The position numbers and the translations under genes are program-made. The notes beneath the pieces were generated by a model. It was not told the origin of the DNA. It did no database searches and worked only from the letters and a program-made list of their open reading frames with translations. Shown in pieces: positions 1-9,050 of a DNA stretch of 64,000 nucleotides. Position 1 is the stretch's first letter. Every line of letters begins with the position of its first letter. The stretch comes from Mycolicibacterium iranicum (GTDB lineage: Bacteria; Actinomycetota; Actinomycetes; Mycobacteriales; Mycobacteriaceae): NCBI RefSeq assembly GCF_014190915.1, contig NZ_JACHVU010000006.1:231085-295084 (forward strand), read 5' to 3'.

Positions 1-405
1 GCCGGCGGCGAGCAAGGCGACGACCTTGACCACCTCCAGAACGACGTAGGCGTAGTGAGCGCGTGAGCGCGGCCCGTCTTCTCCCGCCAGGACGCGGTCG
101 GAGCGCCGGGTCAGCGCCGGCCGCACCACGGCCATCTGCCCGATCAGCACCGCCACCGCGACGAGTAACGCCGACCGCGGCGGCCACGGAGCTGCGGCGC
201 CGAATGCGGCGAGCGTCGCCGCAGCGCCCAGGACGATCTCGCAGGTGTTCAGTGCGCGGAACACCAGCCGGCCGATGCCCAGCCCCACCGGCAACGTCAC
301 TCCGGGCGCACGGAACTTGAGCGGTGCCTCCAGGAACGAAATGGCCAGCACCATCCCCAGCCAGACGAATGTGGCCGCCGTGGCGACCGCGTGAGCGGCG
401 TTCAC
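1..405 (-). CDS. conserved membrane protein, C-terminus cut by window edge
   Basis: Open frame reading leftward from a GTG (VNAAHAVATAATFVWLGMVL) and running off the window, at least 135 residues. It has hydrophobic stretches near residues 8-28, 48-70 and 78-95 and another starting near 120, so it is a small multi-pass membrane protein. A charged loop (RRSDRVLAGEDGPRSRAHYAY) separates the third and fourth. I do not recognise a named family. It is divergent from the next gene with only about 30 bp between starts, so both promoters must overlap or lie inside the neighbouring genes. Confidence 0.7.
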   Translation of the reverse strand, partial: MNAAHAVATAATFVWLGMVLAISFLEAPLKFRAPGVTLPVGLGIGRLVFRALNTCEIVLGAAATLAAFGAAAPWPPRSALLVAVAVLIGQMAVVRPALTRRSDRVLAGEDGPRSRAHYAYVVLEVVKVVALLAAG

Positions 406-435
406 GCGCCGAAGCTTAGGTGACATCGTGGAGCG

Positions 436-630
436 ATGGACACCGACCGCGTCTCCGAACTCCAGCGCTGGGAGGACTCCGGTGCGCTGTGGCGCGTCGT
501 CGGCCGCACCGCCTCGTCGGCGACGGTGGTGCTGATGACGTGTGACGGCGGCGAAGAGGTCGGGAGATTCACCAGCGACGACCCCCGCCTGCTGGCGTTC
601 GTCGCCGGCCGGGACAGCAGCGAGGACTGA
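436..630 (+). CDS. small conserved-type hypothetical protein, 64 aa
   Basis: Small acidic protein beginning MDTDRVSELQRWEDSG and ending RDSSED. Codon usage is typical of the region (GC-rich third positions). No signal peptide or membrane segment is visible. The predicted mix (VVLMTCDGGEEVGRF) looks like a small beta-rich domain. It is divergent from the membrane protein to the left and followed by a secreted protein gene 79 bp downstream. The function is unknown. I call it real because the frame starts cleanly between two genes and contains no competing frame with better codon bias. Confidence 0.6.
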   Translation: MDTDRVSELQRWEDSGALWRVVGRTASSATVVLMTCDGGEEVGRFTSDDPRLLAFVAGRDSSED

Positions 631-709
631 CCGCCCCGTCCTGCTGTTCCGCCGACCAGAACGGCGGCCGGGGTTACCGTACGGATCAGACGCACGGAAG
701 GACCCCGCC

Positions 710-2611
710 ATGGTGACCACGTCTGCCTTTATCGACGGTCCGTTCGCACGCCACGGGCAGGTCATCGGCCGGGTCGGGGCACTCGCAGTCGCTCTGGGCA
801 TCGGTCTGGCGATCGCGCAGTCCCCCGCGGTCGCCGGGGCTGATGACGACACCGCCACGTCCGACTCGGCGACCTCGGAACATAAACCGGCACAACAGAA
901 TTCAAAGGACGTCGCAGACAGCAGCGCCGACGCGGGTGCCAGCGACGAGCCGGTCGACATCGACGATGAGCAGGCCGAGAACGACCTACCCACCGACGAC
1001 CCGTCGGCCGAGGACGAGACGACCGCAGGCCGTTCCAGCTCGCGCGCGACGGTCGAGGTCGTGTCCCCCGGTGCCGATGTGGACGGGGACGACCGTGACG
1101 ACACCGGCGACGACACCGCCGACGACCCCATCGAGCCCGCTCCGGCGGCGGTGTCCGCCCTGGCCGGGTCCGCCCGACGCGAGAGCACCGCCGAGACCGC
1201 GGAGACGACCGAATTCACGGCCCTCGCCCAGACCTCGGCGAGCCCGTTGGCCACAGAGCAGCAAGCCGAGGCCGAGAAGCTGGCCGCTGCGACGGTCAGG
1301 ACCTGGCCGGTGCGCCTCATGAAGTTCGTCCTGGGCATCGGCTGGCTGGCCACCGCGCAACGGGAGTACGACGAGATCGGCGGCGTCGACGGACAGAACT
1401 TCTGGCACCTGGGCCGGTCGGTCGACGAGTACGCGCTGGGCGCGGCCTTCCAACAGCAGTTGCTCAATCCGATGACCCCGACGGTGGTCACGCAGGTCGC
1501 CCCACCGCACACCTGGTTCGGCCGCGACGTCAAGGGATCCCGCATCCTCTACGACAATCCCGACACCGTCTACCGGTTCATGGGCGTGAACATGTCCTCG
1601 AGTTATGTGATCACGGGGAAGTTCTCGGGTGCACTGCCTGCCGACACGAACTTCAGTGTGCTGACGGGTCTGTCCGGCATCACCGCCGACAACCTGAGTG
1701 GCCGCCGGCTGATCGTGGAACCGGACGGTTCGTTCACCATCACCGTCAGCGCCGAGGCGGCCACACCCGGCCACGGTAACCACCTGCAGCTCACCCCGGA
1801 AACGACCTTGATCGCCGTGCGGAACACGTTGTCGGACTGGACCACTCAGTCACCGATGAGCCTGTCGATCGAACGGGTGTCAGGACCCCGCAACAGCCTG
1901 TTCAGCCAACTGGGCGGGTTCGCGATCCCCGGTCTCGGTCCGATGGTGACCAAGAGCCGGCTGCTGACTGCGTTGGTGTCGCTGATCCCGCCCGTCAAAG
2001 AGCCGCCGCTACTCCTGCGCGGGACGTTCACCGCCCTCGTGATGGCGATGGGACTGGGGAGGGAATCGACATACATCAAGGTCGCGACCACCGACCCACA
2101 GACTGGAGACCGGGTACCGCCGAACACGCTGCCCCAGCCCTCCCGCAACGCCGAGTTCCTGGCCACCCAGCTGCAGAGCGCCGGGTACTTCGCCCTGTCC
2201 GACGACGAGGCACTCGTCGTCACCATCACGCCGGGCAACGCGCGCTACTTCGTCGTTCCGGTCACCAACCAGTGGACCATCTCCGACGACTACTGGGACG
2301 AGCAGACCAGCCTCAACAACGCCCAGGCCAAAGTCGATCCCGAGGGGAGCGTCACTGTGGTGATCTCGCCGACCGACCCCGGTGTGTACAACTGGGTGTC
2401 CACCGGCGGGCTCAACCGCGGCACAGTGTCGATCCGGTTCCAGGACCTGGACCTGGCCTCGTCGCTCGCGCCCACGGTCACCGCGCGGGTGGTCCCCCTC
2501 GGCGACCTGGCAGCCACACTGCCGACGACCACGGACTACGTCACCGCCGAGGAACGCGAGGCTCAACTCGCCCTCCGCAGAGCAGGGTTCAGCCGCCGGT
2601 TCACACCGTGA
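710..2611 (+). CDS. secreted DUF1214-like protein with acidic N-terminal linker
   Basis: 633 residues from ATG at 710, with GGAAGGA about 8 nt upstream. The frame is open further upstream, but that part overlaps the previous gene and has no signal sequence. Residues about 20-44 form a signal peptide ending AVAGA. An Asp/Glu/Ala/Ser-rich disordered stretch runs to about residue 140, then a short motif (SALAGSARRE) shared with the secreted hydrolase at 17861. The C-terminal part holds the pattern W-DYWDEQTSLNNAQA, then DPGVYNW and G-T-R, typical of DUF1214-family domains seen in mycobacterial proteins. The likely location is the cell surface or periplasm. The substrate is unknown. It is convergent with yedI, 3 nt apart. 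Confidence 0.8.
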   Translation: MVTTSAFIDGPFARHGQVIGRVGALAVALGIGLAIAQSPAVAGADDDTATSDSATSEHKPAQQNSKDVADSSADAGASDEPVDIDDEQAENDLPTDDPSAEDETTAGRSSSRATVEVVSPGADVDGDDRDDTGDDTADDPIEPAPAAVSALAGSARRESTAETAETTEFTALAQTSASPLATEQQAEAEKLAAATVRTWPVRLMKFVLGIGWLATAQREYDEIGGVDGQNFWHLGRSVDEYALGAAFQQQLLNPMTPTVVTQVAPPHTWFGRDVKGSRILYDNPDTVYRFMGVNMSSSYVITGKFSGALPADTNFSVLTGLSGITADNLSGRRLIVEPDGSFTITVSAEAATPGHGNHLQLTPETTLIAVRNTLSDWTTQSPMSLSIERVSGPRNSLFSQLGGFAIPGLGPMVTKSRLLTALVSLIPPVKEPPLLLRGTFTALVMAMGLGRESTYIKVATTDPQTGDRVPPNTLPQPSRNAEFLATQLQSAGYFALSDDEALVVTITPGNARYFVVPVTNQWTISDDYWDEQTSLNNAQAKVDPEGSVTVVISPTDPGVYNWVSTGGLNRGTVSIRFQDLDLASSLAPTVTARVVPLGDLAATLPTTTDYVTAEEREAQLALRRAGFSRRFTP

Positions 2612-2614
2612 CGG

Positions 2615-3550
2615 TCAGTGCTTGTCCTTGCGGCCGAACGGCAGGACGTGCACGACGGCGACCACCAGGGCCCCGATCACCAGACCGATGACCGCCGACG
2701 CGGCGGTGTTGACCAGCCAGCCCAGCACACCGCCCACGCCCGCGACGTGGTGGACAGCCTCTTCGGCGTGGTGGACCAGCGAGTACGGGCCGTGCCAGCC
2801 GAGCTCATCGCTCCCGACGAGCAGGATGTGGCCGCCAACCCAGAGCATCGCCGCGGTGCCGATGACCGACAGCGCCGACAGCAGTTTGGGCATGCCCGCA
2901 ACCAGACCCCGGCCCAGCTTCTTGGCGAAGCCCGACGATTTCTGGGTGAGCTTCAGACCGAGGTCGTCCATCTTGACGATTCCGGCCACGACGCCGTACA
3001 CCGCGACCGTGATCACCACCGCGACGACGAGCAGGATGACCAACCGCGGCCAGAAGGACTGGTCGGCGACCTCGTTGAGAGCGATCACCATGATCTCGGC
3101 CGACAGGATGAAGTCGGTCCGGATCGCGCCCGTGACCATGAACTTCTCGGCGTCCTGACTGGACGCGGCCACCGGGGCGCCGTGCTTGTCGTGGCCGCGG
3201 ATCATGCCCCACACCTTCTCGGCGCCCTCGAAGCACAGATAGGTGGCGCCCAGCATCAGGATGGGTGTCAAAAGCCAGGGAACGAACTGGCTGAGCAGCA
3301 GCGCGGCCGGCAGGATGAAGACGATCTTGTTCCGCAGCGAGCCCAGCGCGATGCGTCTGATGATCGGCAACTCGCGCTCAGCGGCGATGCCGTGCACATA
3401 TTGCGGGGTGACCGCGGTGTCGTCGATGACCACGCCGGCGGCCTTGGCGGTCGCCCGTCCCGCGGCGGCACCGATATCGTCGACGGACGCGGCCGCGAGG
3501 CGGGCCAGCGCGGCGACGTCGTCGAGCAGCGCAAACAGGCCCCCACTCAT
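2615..3550 (-). CDS. yedI: DUF808 family inner-membrane protein, YedI-like
   Basis: 311 residues. The N-terminus (MSGGLFALLDDVAALARLAAASVDDIG), the block TAVTPQYVHGIAAERELPIIRRIALGSLRNK and the C-terminal glycine-rich membrane helices are diagnostic of the DUF808/YedI family. About six membrane segments are visible (near 75-105, 155-195, 215-240 and 275-300). The biochemical role of the family is not established. The start ATG at 3550 is the family-typical MSGG. The gene is convergent with the DUF1214-like gene and stands alone as a transcription unit. Confidence 0.9.
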   Translation of the reverse strand: MSGGLFALLDDVAALARLAAASVDDIGAAAGRATAKAAGVVIDDTAVTPQYVHGIAAERELPIIRRIALGSLRNKIVFILPAALLLSQFVPWLLTPILMLGATYLCFEGAEKVWGMIRGHDKHGAPVAASSQDAEKFMVTGAIRTDFILSAEIMVIALNEVADQSFWPRLVILLVVAVVITVAVYGVVAGIVKMDDLGLKLTQKSSGFAKKLGRGLVAGMPKLLSALSVIGTAAMLWVGGHILLVGSDELGWHGPYSLVHHAEEAVHHVAGVGGVLGWLVNTAASAVIGLVIGALVVAVVHVLPFGRKDKH

Positions 3551-3877
3551 GGAGCCATCCCGATCGCTTGGGCGGTCATGGCTGGAAGGTTACCCAACAG
3601 GACCCGGCCGCACGCCAGGCCCAACGCGGACGATCCGCCGGCCAGATGCCCAGCCGCGCCGGTGGCGAGCATGCTCACTGGCGTCTCCGGCGGCGAGTCG
3701 TTCCGCCCGACCGCGAAACACGCTCGAAACACGTTGGCAGCACACAGGTGCCACGGACGCGCACCCGCGGAGAGCGCGCCCGCCGGACCCGCCACCACTT
3801 GTGCGCGACGGACCTGACCCCTTGATCGCCGGTGCGTCACACGGGGCAGGCCGCAGCGCGGACGCGGTCGGCTGAGC
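3551..3877. other. intergenic stretch, no gene supported
   Basis: Between the yedI start and the promoter of the next gene. Open frames here (both strands) are Arg/Pro-rich shadows without start-site support. It must carry the yedI promoter, which I cannot place with confidence. Confidence 0.4.
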
Positions 3878-3901
3878 GTTTGGGATACGGCCACCGGGGT
3901 A
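3878..3901 (+). promoter_or_regulatory. candidate SigF-dependent promoter
   Basis: GTTT at 3878-3881 and GGGTA at 3897-3901, separated by exactly 15 nt. This matches the mycobacterial SigF pattern GTTT-N15-17-GGGTA. The -10 box ends 34 nt upstream of the lipoprotein ATG. Seen directly in the sequence; SigF control is inferred. Confidence 0.55.
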
Positions 3902-3935
3902 CCTCCGGTGGATTCCTCGACAGCAAGGTGGACCC

Positions 3936-4355
3936 ATGAATTCTCGTTTGTCACGAACGCTGCTCGCCTCCGGAGGCGCCGCGGTGTTGGCGCTCGCCGT
4001 CGGATGCGGCGGTAGCGACAGTGGAGACGAGTCGACGACATCGACCACCACGACCTCGACGGAGACGAGCACCACGATGACGACGCCGTCCACGCCGACG
4101 GCCCCGGTGACGACGTCTGCGCCCGCGCCGGCGGAGACCACGGCGCCCGGCGGCGGGGGCTCGATCCCCGGTGGCCCGACCGGCGGCGGCGGACCCGAGG
4201 GTGGCGGCGGCTCCATTCCGGGTGGGCCCACCGGTGGCGGCGGACCCGAAGGCGGCGGCGGCGCCATCCCCGGCGGCCCCACGATCACCGGCGGACCCGG
4301 CGGCGGCGGTGGCTCCATTCCCGGCGGCCCGACGATCAACATCCCGGTGCCCTGA
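3936..4355 (+). CDS. small lipoprotein with Gly/Pro tandem repeats
   Basis: 139 residues. The signal peptide MNSRLSRTLLASGGAAVLALAVGC ends in a lipobox (LAVGC), so the mature protein should be lipidated at Cys24 and anchored outside the membrane. A Thr/Ser/Glu-rich spacer (about residues 30-70) is followed by a Gly/Pro repeat region to the end (units built on GGGSIPGGPT). There is no catalytic domain, so a wall-spanning or stress-related surface role is a guess. The upstream SigF-type promoter suggests stationary-phase or stress expression. The next gene starts 8 nt after the stop and may be cotranscribed. Confidence 0.8.
   Translation: MNSRLSRTLLASGGAAVLALAVGCGGSDSGDESTTSTTTTSTETSTTMTTPSTPTAPVTTSAPAPAETTAPGGGGSIPGGPTGGGGPEGGGGSIPGGPTGGGGPEGGGGAIPGGPTITGGPGGGGGSIPGGPTINIPVP
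4152..4352 (+). repeat. four imperfect 51-bp coding tandem repeats
   Basis: Units start at 4152, 4203, 4254 and 4305 (51, 51, 51 and 48 bp), each encoding 17 residues of the type GGGSIPGGPTGGGGPEG. Units 1 and 2 are nearly identical at the protein level; units 3 and 4 replace the second half with TITGGPG or TINIPVP. Codons differ between copies, so the repeat is not a very recent duplication. Confidence 0.85.
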
Positions 4356-4363
4356 ACCGCCCC

Positions 4364-5062
4364 GTGAGTACTGACACACGCACGCCTGCCGTTCTCTTCG
4401 ACATCGACGGCACGCTCGTCGACTCCAACTACCTGCACGTCGCCGCGTGGCTGCGGGCGTTCGACGCCGAAGGGATACCGGTCGAGAGCTGGCGGGTCCA
4501 CCGCTGCATCGGCATGGACGGCTCCACGCTGATGCAGACCTTCGCCGGCGATGCCGCCGAGGATGTCCTGGACCGGCTCAAAGATGCCCACAGCCGGTTC
4601 TACAAAGAGACGTCCGGCCTGCTCGCCCCGCTGCCCGGTGCACGCGAACTGCTGCGCGGGGTGGCCGACAAGGGCCTGCAGGTGGTGTTGGCCACTTCCG
4701 CGCCCGAAGACGAGCTGGCCATGCTGCGCGAGGTGCTCGACTGCGACGACGTGGTGGCGGCGGTGACGTCCTCCGAGGATGTCGACACGGCCAAACCCAA
4801 GCCCGACATCGTCGAGATCGCACTCGACCGCGCGGGGGTCAGCGCGGAGGATGCCGTCTTCGTGGGCGACGCGATCTGGGACTGCGAGGCGGCCAACCGC
4901 GCAGGAGTCCCCTCCATCGGTCTGCTCAGCGGGGGCGTCTCGCGTTCCGAACTGCGGGAGGCCGGCGCGTCCGACGTGTTCGAGAATGCCCGCGACCTGC
5001 TGACGAAACTGGACTCCACGCAGATCGGTGATCTCGCGGCGCGGGTCAGCGCCCCGCGGTAG
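4364..5062 (+). CDS. HAD-superfamily phosphatase (phosphoglycolate phosphatase-like)
   Basis: 232 residues from GTG. HAD motif I is DIDGTLVDS with nucleophile Asp (residues about 13-21). Motif II is around LATSAPEDE. The motif III lysine lies in AKPKPDIVE, and motif IV is [13 protein letters not shown] helical cap with CIGMDGS follows motif I, as in subclass IA (beta-phosphoglucomutase/phosphoglycolate phosphatase group). It should be a soluble Mg-dependent phosphomonoesterase, substrate not predictable. It starts 8 nt after the lipoprotein stop. Its 3' end overlaps the convergent mmpL gene by 17 bp. Confidence 0.88.
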   Translation: MSTDTRTPAVLFDIDGTLVDSNYLHVAAWLRAFDAEGIPVESWRVHRCIGMDGSTLMQTFAGDAAEDVLDRLKDAHSRFYKETSGLLAPLPGARELLRGVADKGLQVVLATSAPEDELAMLREVLDCDDVVAAVTSSEDVDTAKPKPDIVEIALDRAGVSAEDAVFVGDAIWDCEAANRAGVPSIGLLSGGVSRSELREAGASDVFENARDLLTKLDSTQIGDLAARVSAPR

Positions 5063-7898
5063 CGATCTCGGGTCGGATCCTGGCAAGGCGCCGCTGCGAT
5101 GCGGCGCTCCGGATCTTCTGCGGCCACCAGAACCACCGGCCCAGCAAGGCCGCAACCGCCGGTGTCATGAACGACCGCACGATCAGCGTGTCGAACAGCA
5201 GCCCGAGGGCGATGGTGGTACCCACCTGGGCCATCACGGTCAGATCGCTGAATGCGAAGGTCGCCATCGTCGCGGCGAAGACCAGGCCTGCGGAGGTGAC
5301 GACCGACCCCGTGCCCGCCATCGCACGGATGATGCCGGTCTTGAGGCCTCCGGCCAGTTCCTCCTTGAACCGCGACACCAGCAGCAGGTTGTAGTCCGAA
5401 CCGACGGCGAGCAGCAGGATCACCGACATCGGCAGGACCATCCAGTGCAGTTCCAGGCCCAGGATGTGCTGCCAGAGCAATACCGACAGACCGAAAGATG
5501 CTCCCAGCGAGAGCAATACGGTGCCGACGATCACCGCGGCGGCGACCACGCTACGGGTGATGATCAACATGATCACGAAAATCAGTGTGACCGCGGCGAT
5601 TCCGGCGATCAGCAGGTCGTAGAACGCACCGTCGCGCATGTCCTTGTAGGTGGCCGCGGTGCCGGCGAGGTACACCGTCGAGCCCTCCAGCGGGGTCCCC
5701 TTGATCGCCTCCTTGGCCGCAGTCTTGATCGGCAGCACATGCGAGATGCCCTCGACGGTGGCCGGATCCCCCTCGTGGCTGATGATGAAGCGCACCGACT
5801 TGCCGTCCGGGGAGATGAAGTTCTCCATGCCCCGCTTGAAGTCGTCGTTGTCGAAGGCCTCGGGGGGCAGATAGAACGAATCGTCGTTGCGGGAGTCGTC
5901 GAACGCCTCGCCCATGGCGTCGGCGTCCTCCGACATCGCCGCGCTCTGATCCTGCTGGCCCTTCTGGCTCTGGTACTGCGTCAACATCATCGTCTGCATG
6001 TCGCGCATCGTCTGAATCTGCGAGGGCAGCAGCGCGATCAACTGCGGCATCAGCTCGTCGAGCCGCTCGAGTTCGGGCACCAGCTCCTGGATGTCGTCGG
6101 TCAGCGGGTTGATGCCGTCGAGCGTGTCGAACACCGACCTGATCGTCCAGCAGACCGGGATGTCGTAGCAGTGCGGTTCCCAGTAGAAGTAGTTGCGGAT
6201 CGGTCGGAAGAAGTCGTCGAAATCGGCGATGTGATCGCGTAATTCGGCGATGTCGATCGTCATGTCCCTGGTCTTGGCCACCATCTGGTGGGTGACGTCG
6301 GACATCTGCTGCATGAGGCTCGACATCCTGGTCATGGTGTCGATGTTGGTCTGCATCGCGTCGGCCTGGACGAGCATGTCGGCCATCCGGTCCTGCATGT
6401 ACTTCTCGTTGAGACGCTGTGTGGTGCCCTGCATGCTCATCTGGAACGGAATGGTGGTGTGCTTGATCGGTTTGCCGTCGGGACGGGTGATCGTCTGCAC
6501 GCGGGCGACACCGGGCACCCGGAAGACGGCCTTGGCGATCTTGTCGATGACGAGGAAGTCCGCCGGGTTGCGCAGGTCGTGGTCGCTCTCGATCATCAGC
6601 AGCTCGGGGTTCATCCGCGCGGAGCCGAAATGCTGGTCGGCAACCGCATATCCGACGTTGGCGGGAACCTCGGCGGGCAGGTAGTCGCGCGCGTCGTAGT
6701 TGGTCTTGTACCCCGGGAGCGTGACCAGGCCGACCAGGGCCAGCGCCAGCGTGGCGGCCAGCACCGGACCGGGCCAGCGCACCACGGACACGCCGATCCG
6801 CCGCCACCCGCGGGAGCTGATCTCGCGCTTCGGGTCGAACAACTCGAAGCGGCTGCCGACGGCGATGACCGCGGGGCCGAGCGTCAGCGCCGCGAGGACC
6901 GCGACGAACGTGCCGACCGCGCAGGGCACGCCCATCGTCTGGAAATACGGAAGCCGGGTGAAGCTCAGGCACAGCATCGCGCCCGCGATGGTCAGGCCCG
7001 AGCCCAGGATCACGTGCGCGGTGCCGCGGAACATCGTGTGGTAGGCAGTTTCCCGGTCGTCGCCCGCGCCCCGCGATTCCTGATAGCGGCCGATCGCGAA
7101 GATCGCGTAATCGGTGCCCGCGGCGATGACCATCAGAGTCAGCAGGCTCGTCGCGAAGGTGGACAGGCCGATGATCTCGGCGTCGGCCAGGAACGCGACG
7201 ATGCCGCGGGCCGCGCCCAACTCGGCGAAGACCATGAACAGGGTGAGCAGCATCGTGGCCACGGAGCGGAAGACGATCAGCAGCATCACCGCGATGACGC
7301 CGATCGTGATCATCGTGACCATGAAGATGCTCTTGTCGCCGGCGTTGTGCTGATCGGCCACCAGTGGCGCGCCTCCGGTGACATAGACCTCGATGCCCGG
7401 CGGTGCCGCCGTTTCGGCGATGAGTTCACGCACCGCCAGCACGGCTTCGTTGGCCTTCGGCTCCCCCTGGTTCCCGTGCAGGTACACCTGCACGTAGGCC
7501 GCGAGGCCGTCGGTGCTCTGGGCGCCCGATGCGGTGAGCGGGTCTCCCCAGAAGTCGGCGACGTGCTGGACGTGCTCGGTGTCGGCCTCGAGTTTGTCGA
7601 CCAGTTCGTCGTAGTAGCGGTGCGCGGCGTCGCCGAGGGGCTGTTCACCCTCCAGCACGATCATCGCGGTGCTGTCGGAATCGAACTCGTCGAAGTCGGC
7701 GCCGATGCGCCTCATGGACACCATCGACGGGGCGTCGTTGGCGCTCAGCCCGACGGTGTGTTCCTCACCGACCTTCTCCAGCGGCGGAACCGCGACGTTG
7801 GTGACAACGGTGAGCAGGATCCAGCCCAGGATGATCGGCACCGCCAGGGCACGGATGACCCCGCCGATCCCGGACCGCCCGGCACCTGCCACTTCCAC
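5046..7898 (-). CDS. MmpL-family RND transporter
   Basis: 950 residues, the usual MmpL length. It has TM1 near residues 15-33, a large periplasmic domain (about 40-190), a TM2-6 bundle, a second periplasmic domain containing a long Met/Gln-rich helical hairpin (about 440-620), and a C-terminal TM bundle. Both proton-relay Asp-Tyr pairs are present ([14 protein letters not shown] and [15 protein letters not shown]). This is the MmpL4/5-like architecture for exporting lipids, siderophores or drugs. No mmpS gene lies next to it here, which is unusual for this subtype. The GTG at 7898 is the first start before TM1. An inverted repeat lies about 50 nt upstream. Confidence 0.93.
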   Translation of the reverse strand: MEVAGAGRSGIGGVIRALAVPIILGWILLTVVTNVAVPPLEKVGEEHTVGLSANDAPSMVSMRRIGADFDEFDSDSTAMIVLEGEQPLGDAAHRYYDELVDKLEADTEHVQHVADFWGDPLTASGAQSTDGLAAYVQVYLHGNQGEPKANEAVLAVRELIAETAAPPGIEVYVTGGAPLVADQHNAGDKSIFMVTMITIGVIAVMLLIVFRSVATMLLTLFMVFAELGAARGIVAFLADAEIIGLSTFATSLLTLMVIAAGTDYAIFAIGRYQESRGAGDDRETAYHTMFRGTAHVILGSGLTIAGAMLCLSFTRLPYFQTMGVPCAVGTFVAVLAALTLGPAVIAVGSRFELFDPKREISSRGWRRIGVSVVRWPGPVLAATLALALVGLVTLPGYKTNYDARDYLPAEVPANVGYAVADQHFGSARMNPELLMIESDHDLRNPADFLVIDKIAKAVFRVPGVARVQTITRPDGKPIKHTTIPFQMSMQGTTQRLNEKYMQDRMADMLVQADAMQTNIDTMTRMSSLMQQMSDVTHQMVAKTRDMTIDIAELRDHIADFDDFFRPIRNYFYWEPHCYDIPVCWTIRSVFDTLDGINPLTDDIQELVPELERLDELMPQLIALLPSQIQTMRDMQTMMLTQYQSQKGQQDQSAAMSEDADAMGEAFDDSRNDDSFYLPPEAFDNDDFKRGMENFISPDGKSVRFIISHEGDPATVEGISHVLPIKTAAKEAIKGTPLEGSTVYLAGTAATYKDMRDGAFYDLLIAGIAAVTLIFVIMLIITRSVVAAAVIVGTVLLSLGASFGLSVLLWQHILGLELHWMVLPMSVILLLAVGSDYNLLLVSRFKEELAGGLKTGIIRAMAGTGSVVTSAGLVFAATMATFAFSDLTVMAQVGTTIALGLLFDTLIVRSFMTPAVAALLGRWFWWPQKIRSAASQRRLARIRPEIATAGR

Positions 7899-7946
7899 CG
7901 CCCCCGCTCAGACCTACCCCTCGGCCCACACCGAAGCCGCGCGCGT

Positions 7947-7961
7947 GACACAAACTGTGTC
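7947..7961. promoter_or_regulatory. inverted repeat, candidate repressor operator for mmpL
   Basis: GACACA-aac-TGTGTC, perfect 6-bp arms. Extended to 9-bp arms it has one mismatch. It lies 49 nt upstream of the mmpL start. Size and symmetry fit a TetR-type operator, as found before several mmpL genes, but no TetR gene is adjacent. Confidence 0.4.
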
Positions 7962-7971
7962 GCGTGTCATA

Positions 7972-8001
7972 CATGTAGTGCGTCAAACCATTGCCTGTCA
8001 A
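7972..8001 (-). promoter_or_regulatory. weak candidate mmpL promoter
   Basis: On the minus strand a perfect -35-like TTGACA (8001-7996) is followed after 18 nt by TACATG (7977-7972), a poor -10. The inverted repeat at 7947-7961 would lie just downstream of the -10, a good place for repression. Confidence 0.3.
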
Positions 8002-8039
8002 TCGGGCGTTGACAGCTGATTCACAGCTTGACCAGCGCT

Positions 8040-9050
8040 TTACTTCGGCGCACCGAGCTCGTCGAGGGCGTATTCGGCACCGCGGTTCAACGGCACCGGG
8101 TCGGTGTCGCGGGCGTTCTCCAGCGTGATGCCCTTCGCCGCGCCCACGACCTGGGCGAGTTCGGGCTGCTTCTCGAACAGCGTCCTGGTCAACACGCACG
8201 CCAGGTTCGCGTCGACGTCGTCGCGCACCAGCAGCACGTTCGGAACGACGATCGTGGCGACATCGGAGGGCAGCTGATAGGTCGCGGCGGGGATCAGGCC
8301 TTCCTCGTAGGCGGGGCTGATCTCGGCCATCGCACCGAGTTGAGGCGTGATGTCGACGAACACCACGTCGCCGCGGGCCGAGGTGAACAGGTCGGTGATG
8401 CCCGGTGTCGGCAGCCCGCCCGACCAGAACAGCGCATCGATGGAGCCGTCTTTCATACCGTCCACGGTCTTGGTGAGGTCGAGCCGCTGGGCGGCGACGT
8501 CGCTCTGGGGGTTGAGCCCCGCCGACTCCAGCAACCGGTTCGCGATCACCTCGGTCCCCGAGCCCGGCGATCCGGTGGAGACGCGCTTGCCCCGCATGTC
8601 GGCGATCGAGGTGATGCCGCTGTCGGCGCGCGCAATCACCTGCGTGTAGTTGGGGTAGATGCGCGAGATCGCCTGGATGGGCTGCTCCTCGCCGTCGAAA
8701 CTGCCCTTGCCCTCGATCGCGTCGGACGCGGTGTCGGCCAGCGAGAACGCCACCTGGTAGCTGCCGCCGACCAGCTGCTCGATGTTCTGCACCGAGGCAC
8801 CCGTCTCCGCGGCGGTCGCCTTGACCGTCCCGTCGGTGGCGGCCGAGACTTGTTCGGCATAGGCGTTTCCGAGCGAGAAGTACACCCCTGTCGAGTTCCC
8901 GGTCGCGATGCTCACCCTGGTGTCGGCGCCGACCTCACAGGTGATCTCGCCGCCCGAGTCCGCGGTCGGGGCGTCCTGCCTCCCGCCGCATCCGCTCGCC
9001 GCGGCGCCGGTCAACACCAGCGCCGCCACCACCGTCACTGCACGTCGCAT
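8040..9050 (-). CDS. TAXI-family TRAP transporter solute receptor (lipoprotein)
   Basis: 336 residues from ATG at 9050. The signal peptide ends in a lipobox-like AASGC, so the receptor is probably tethered to the membrane, as expected in a cell without a classical periplasm. The mature part has the TAXI signature (VSIATGNSTGVYFSLGNAYAEQVS), then QVAFSLADTASDAI, the block TGSPGSGTEVIANRLLESAGL, and DALFWSGGLPTPGI. It binds a small carboxylate or similar solute and hands it to the fused permease upstream. Its start lies inside the end of the permease gene (16-nt overlap), so the two are translationally coupled. Confidence 0.9.
   Translation of the reverse strand: MRRAVTVVAALVLTGAAASGCGGRQDAPTADSGGEITCEVGADTRVSIATGNSTGVYFSLGNAYAEQVSAATDGTVKATAAETGASVQNIEQLVGGSYQVAFSLADTASDAIEGKGSFDGEEQPIQAISRIYPNYTQVIARADSGITSIADMRGKRVSTGSPGSGTEVIANRLLESAGLNPQSDVAAQRLDLTKTVDGMKDGSIDALFWSGGLPTPGITDLFTSARGDVVFVDITPQLGAMAEISPAYEEGLIPAATYQLPSDVATIVVPNVLLVRDDVDANLACVLTRTLFEKQPELAQVVGAAKGITLENARDTDPVPLNRGAEYALDELGAPK

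Noticed and set aside
986..1783. Long open frames opposite the DUF1214-like gene
   Set aside because: Arg/Gly-rich antisense shadows typical of 70 percent GC DNA, with no start-site signal or recognisable domain.
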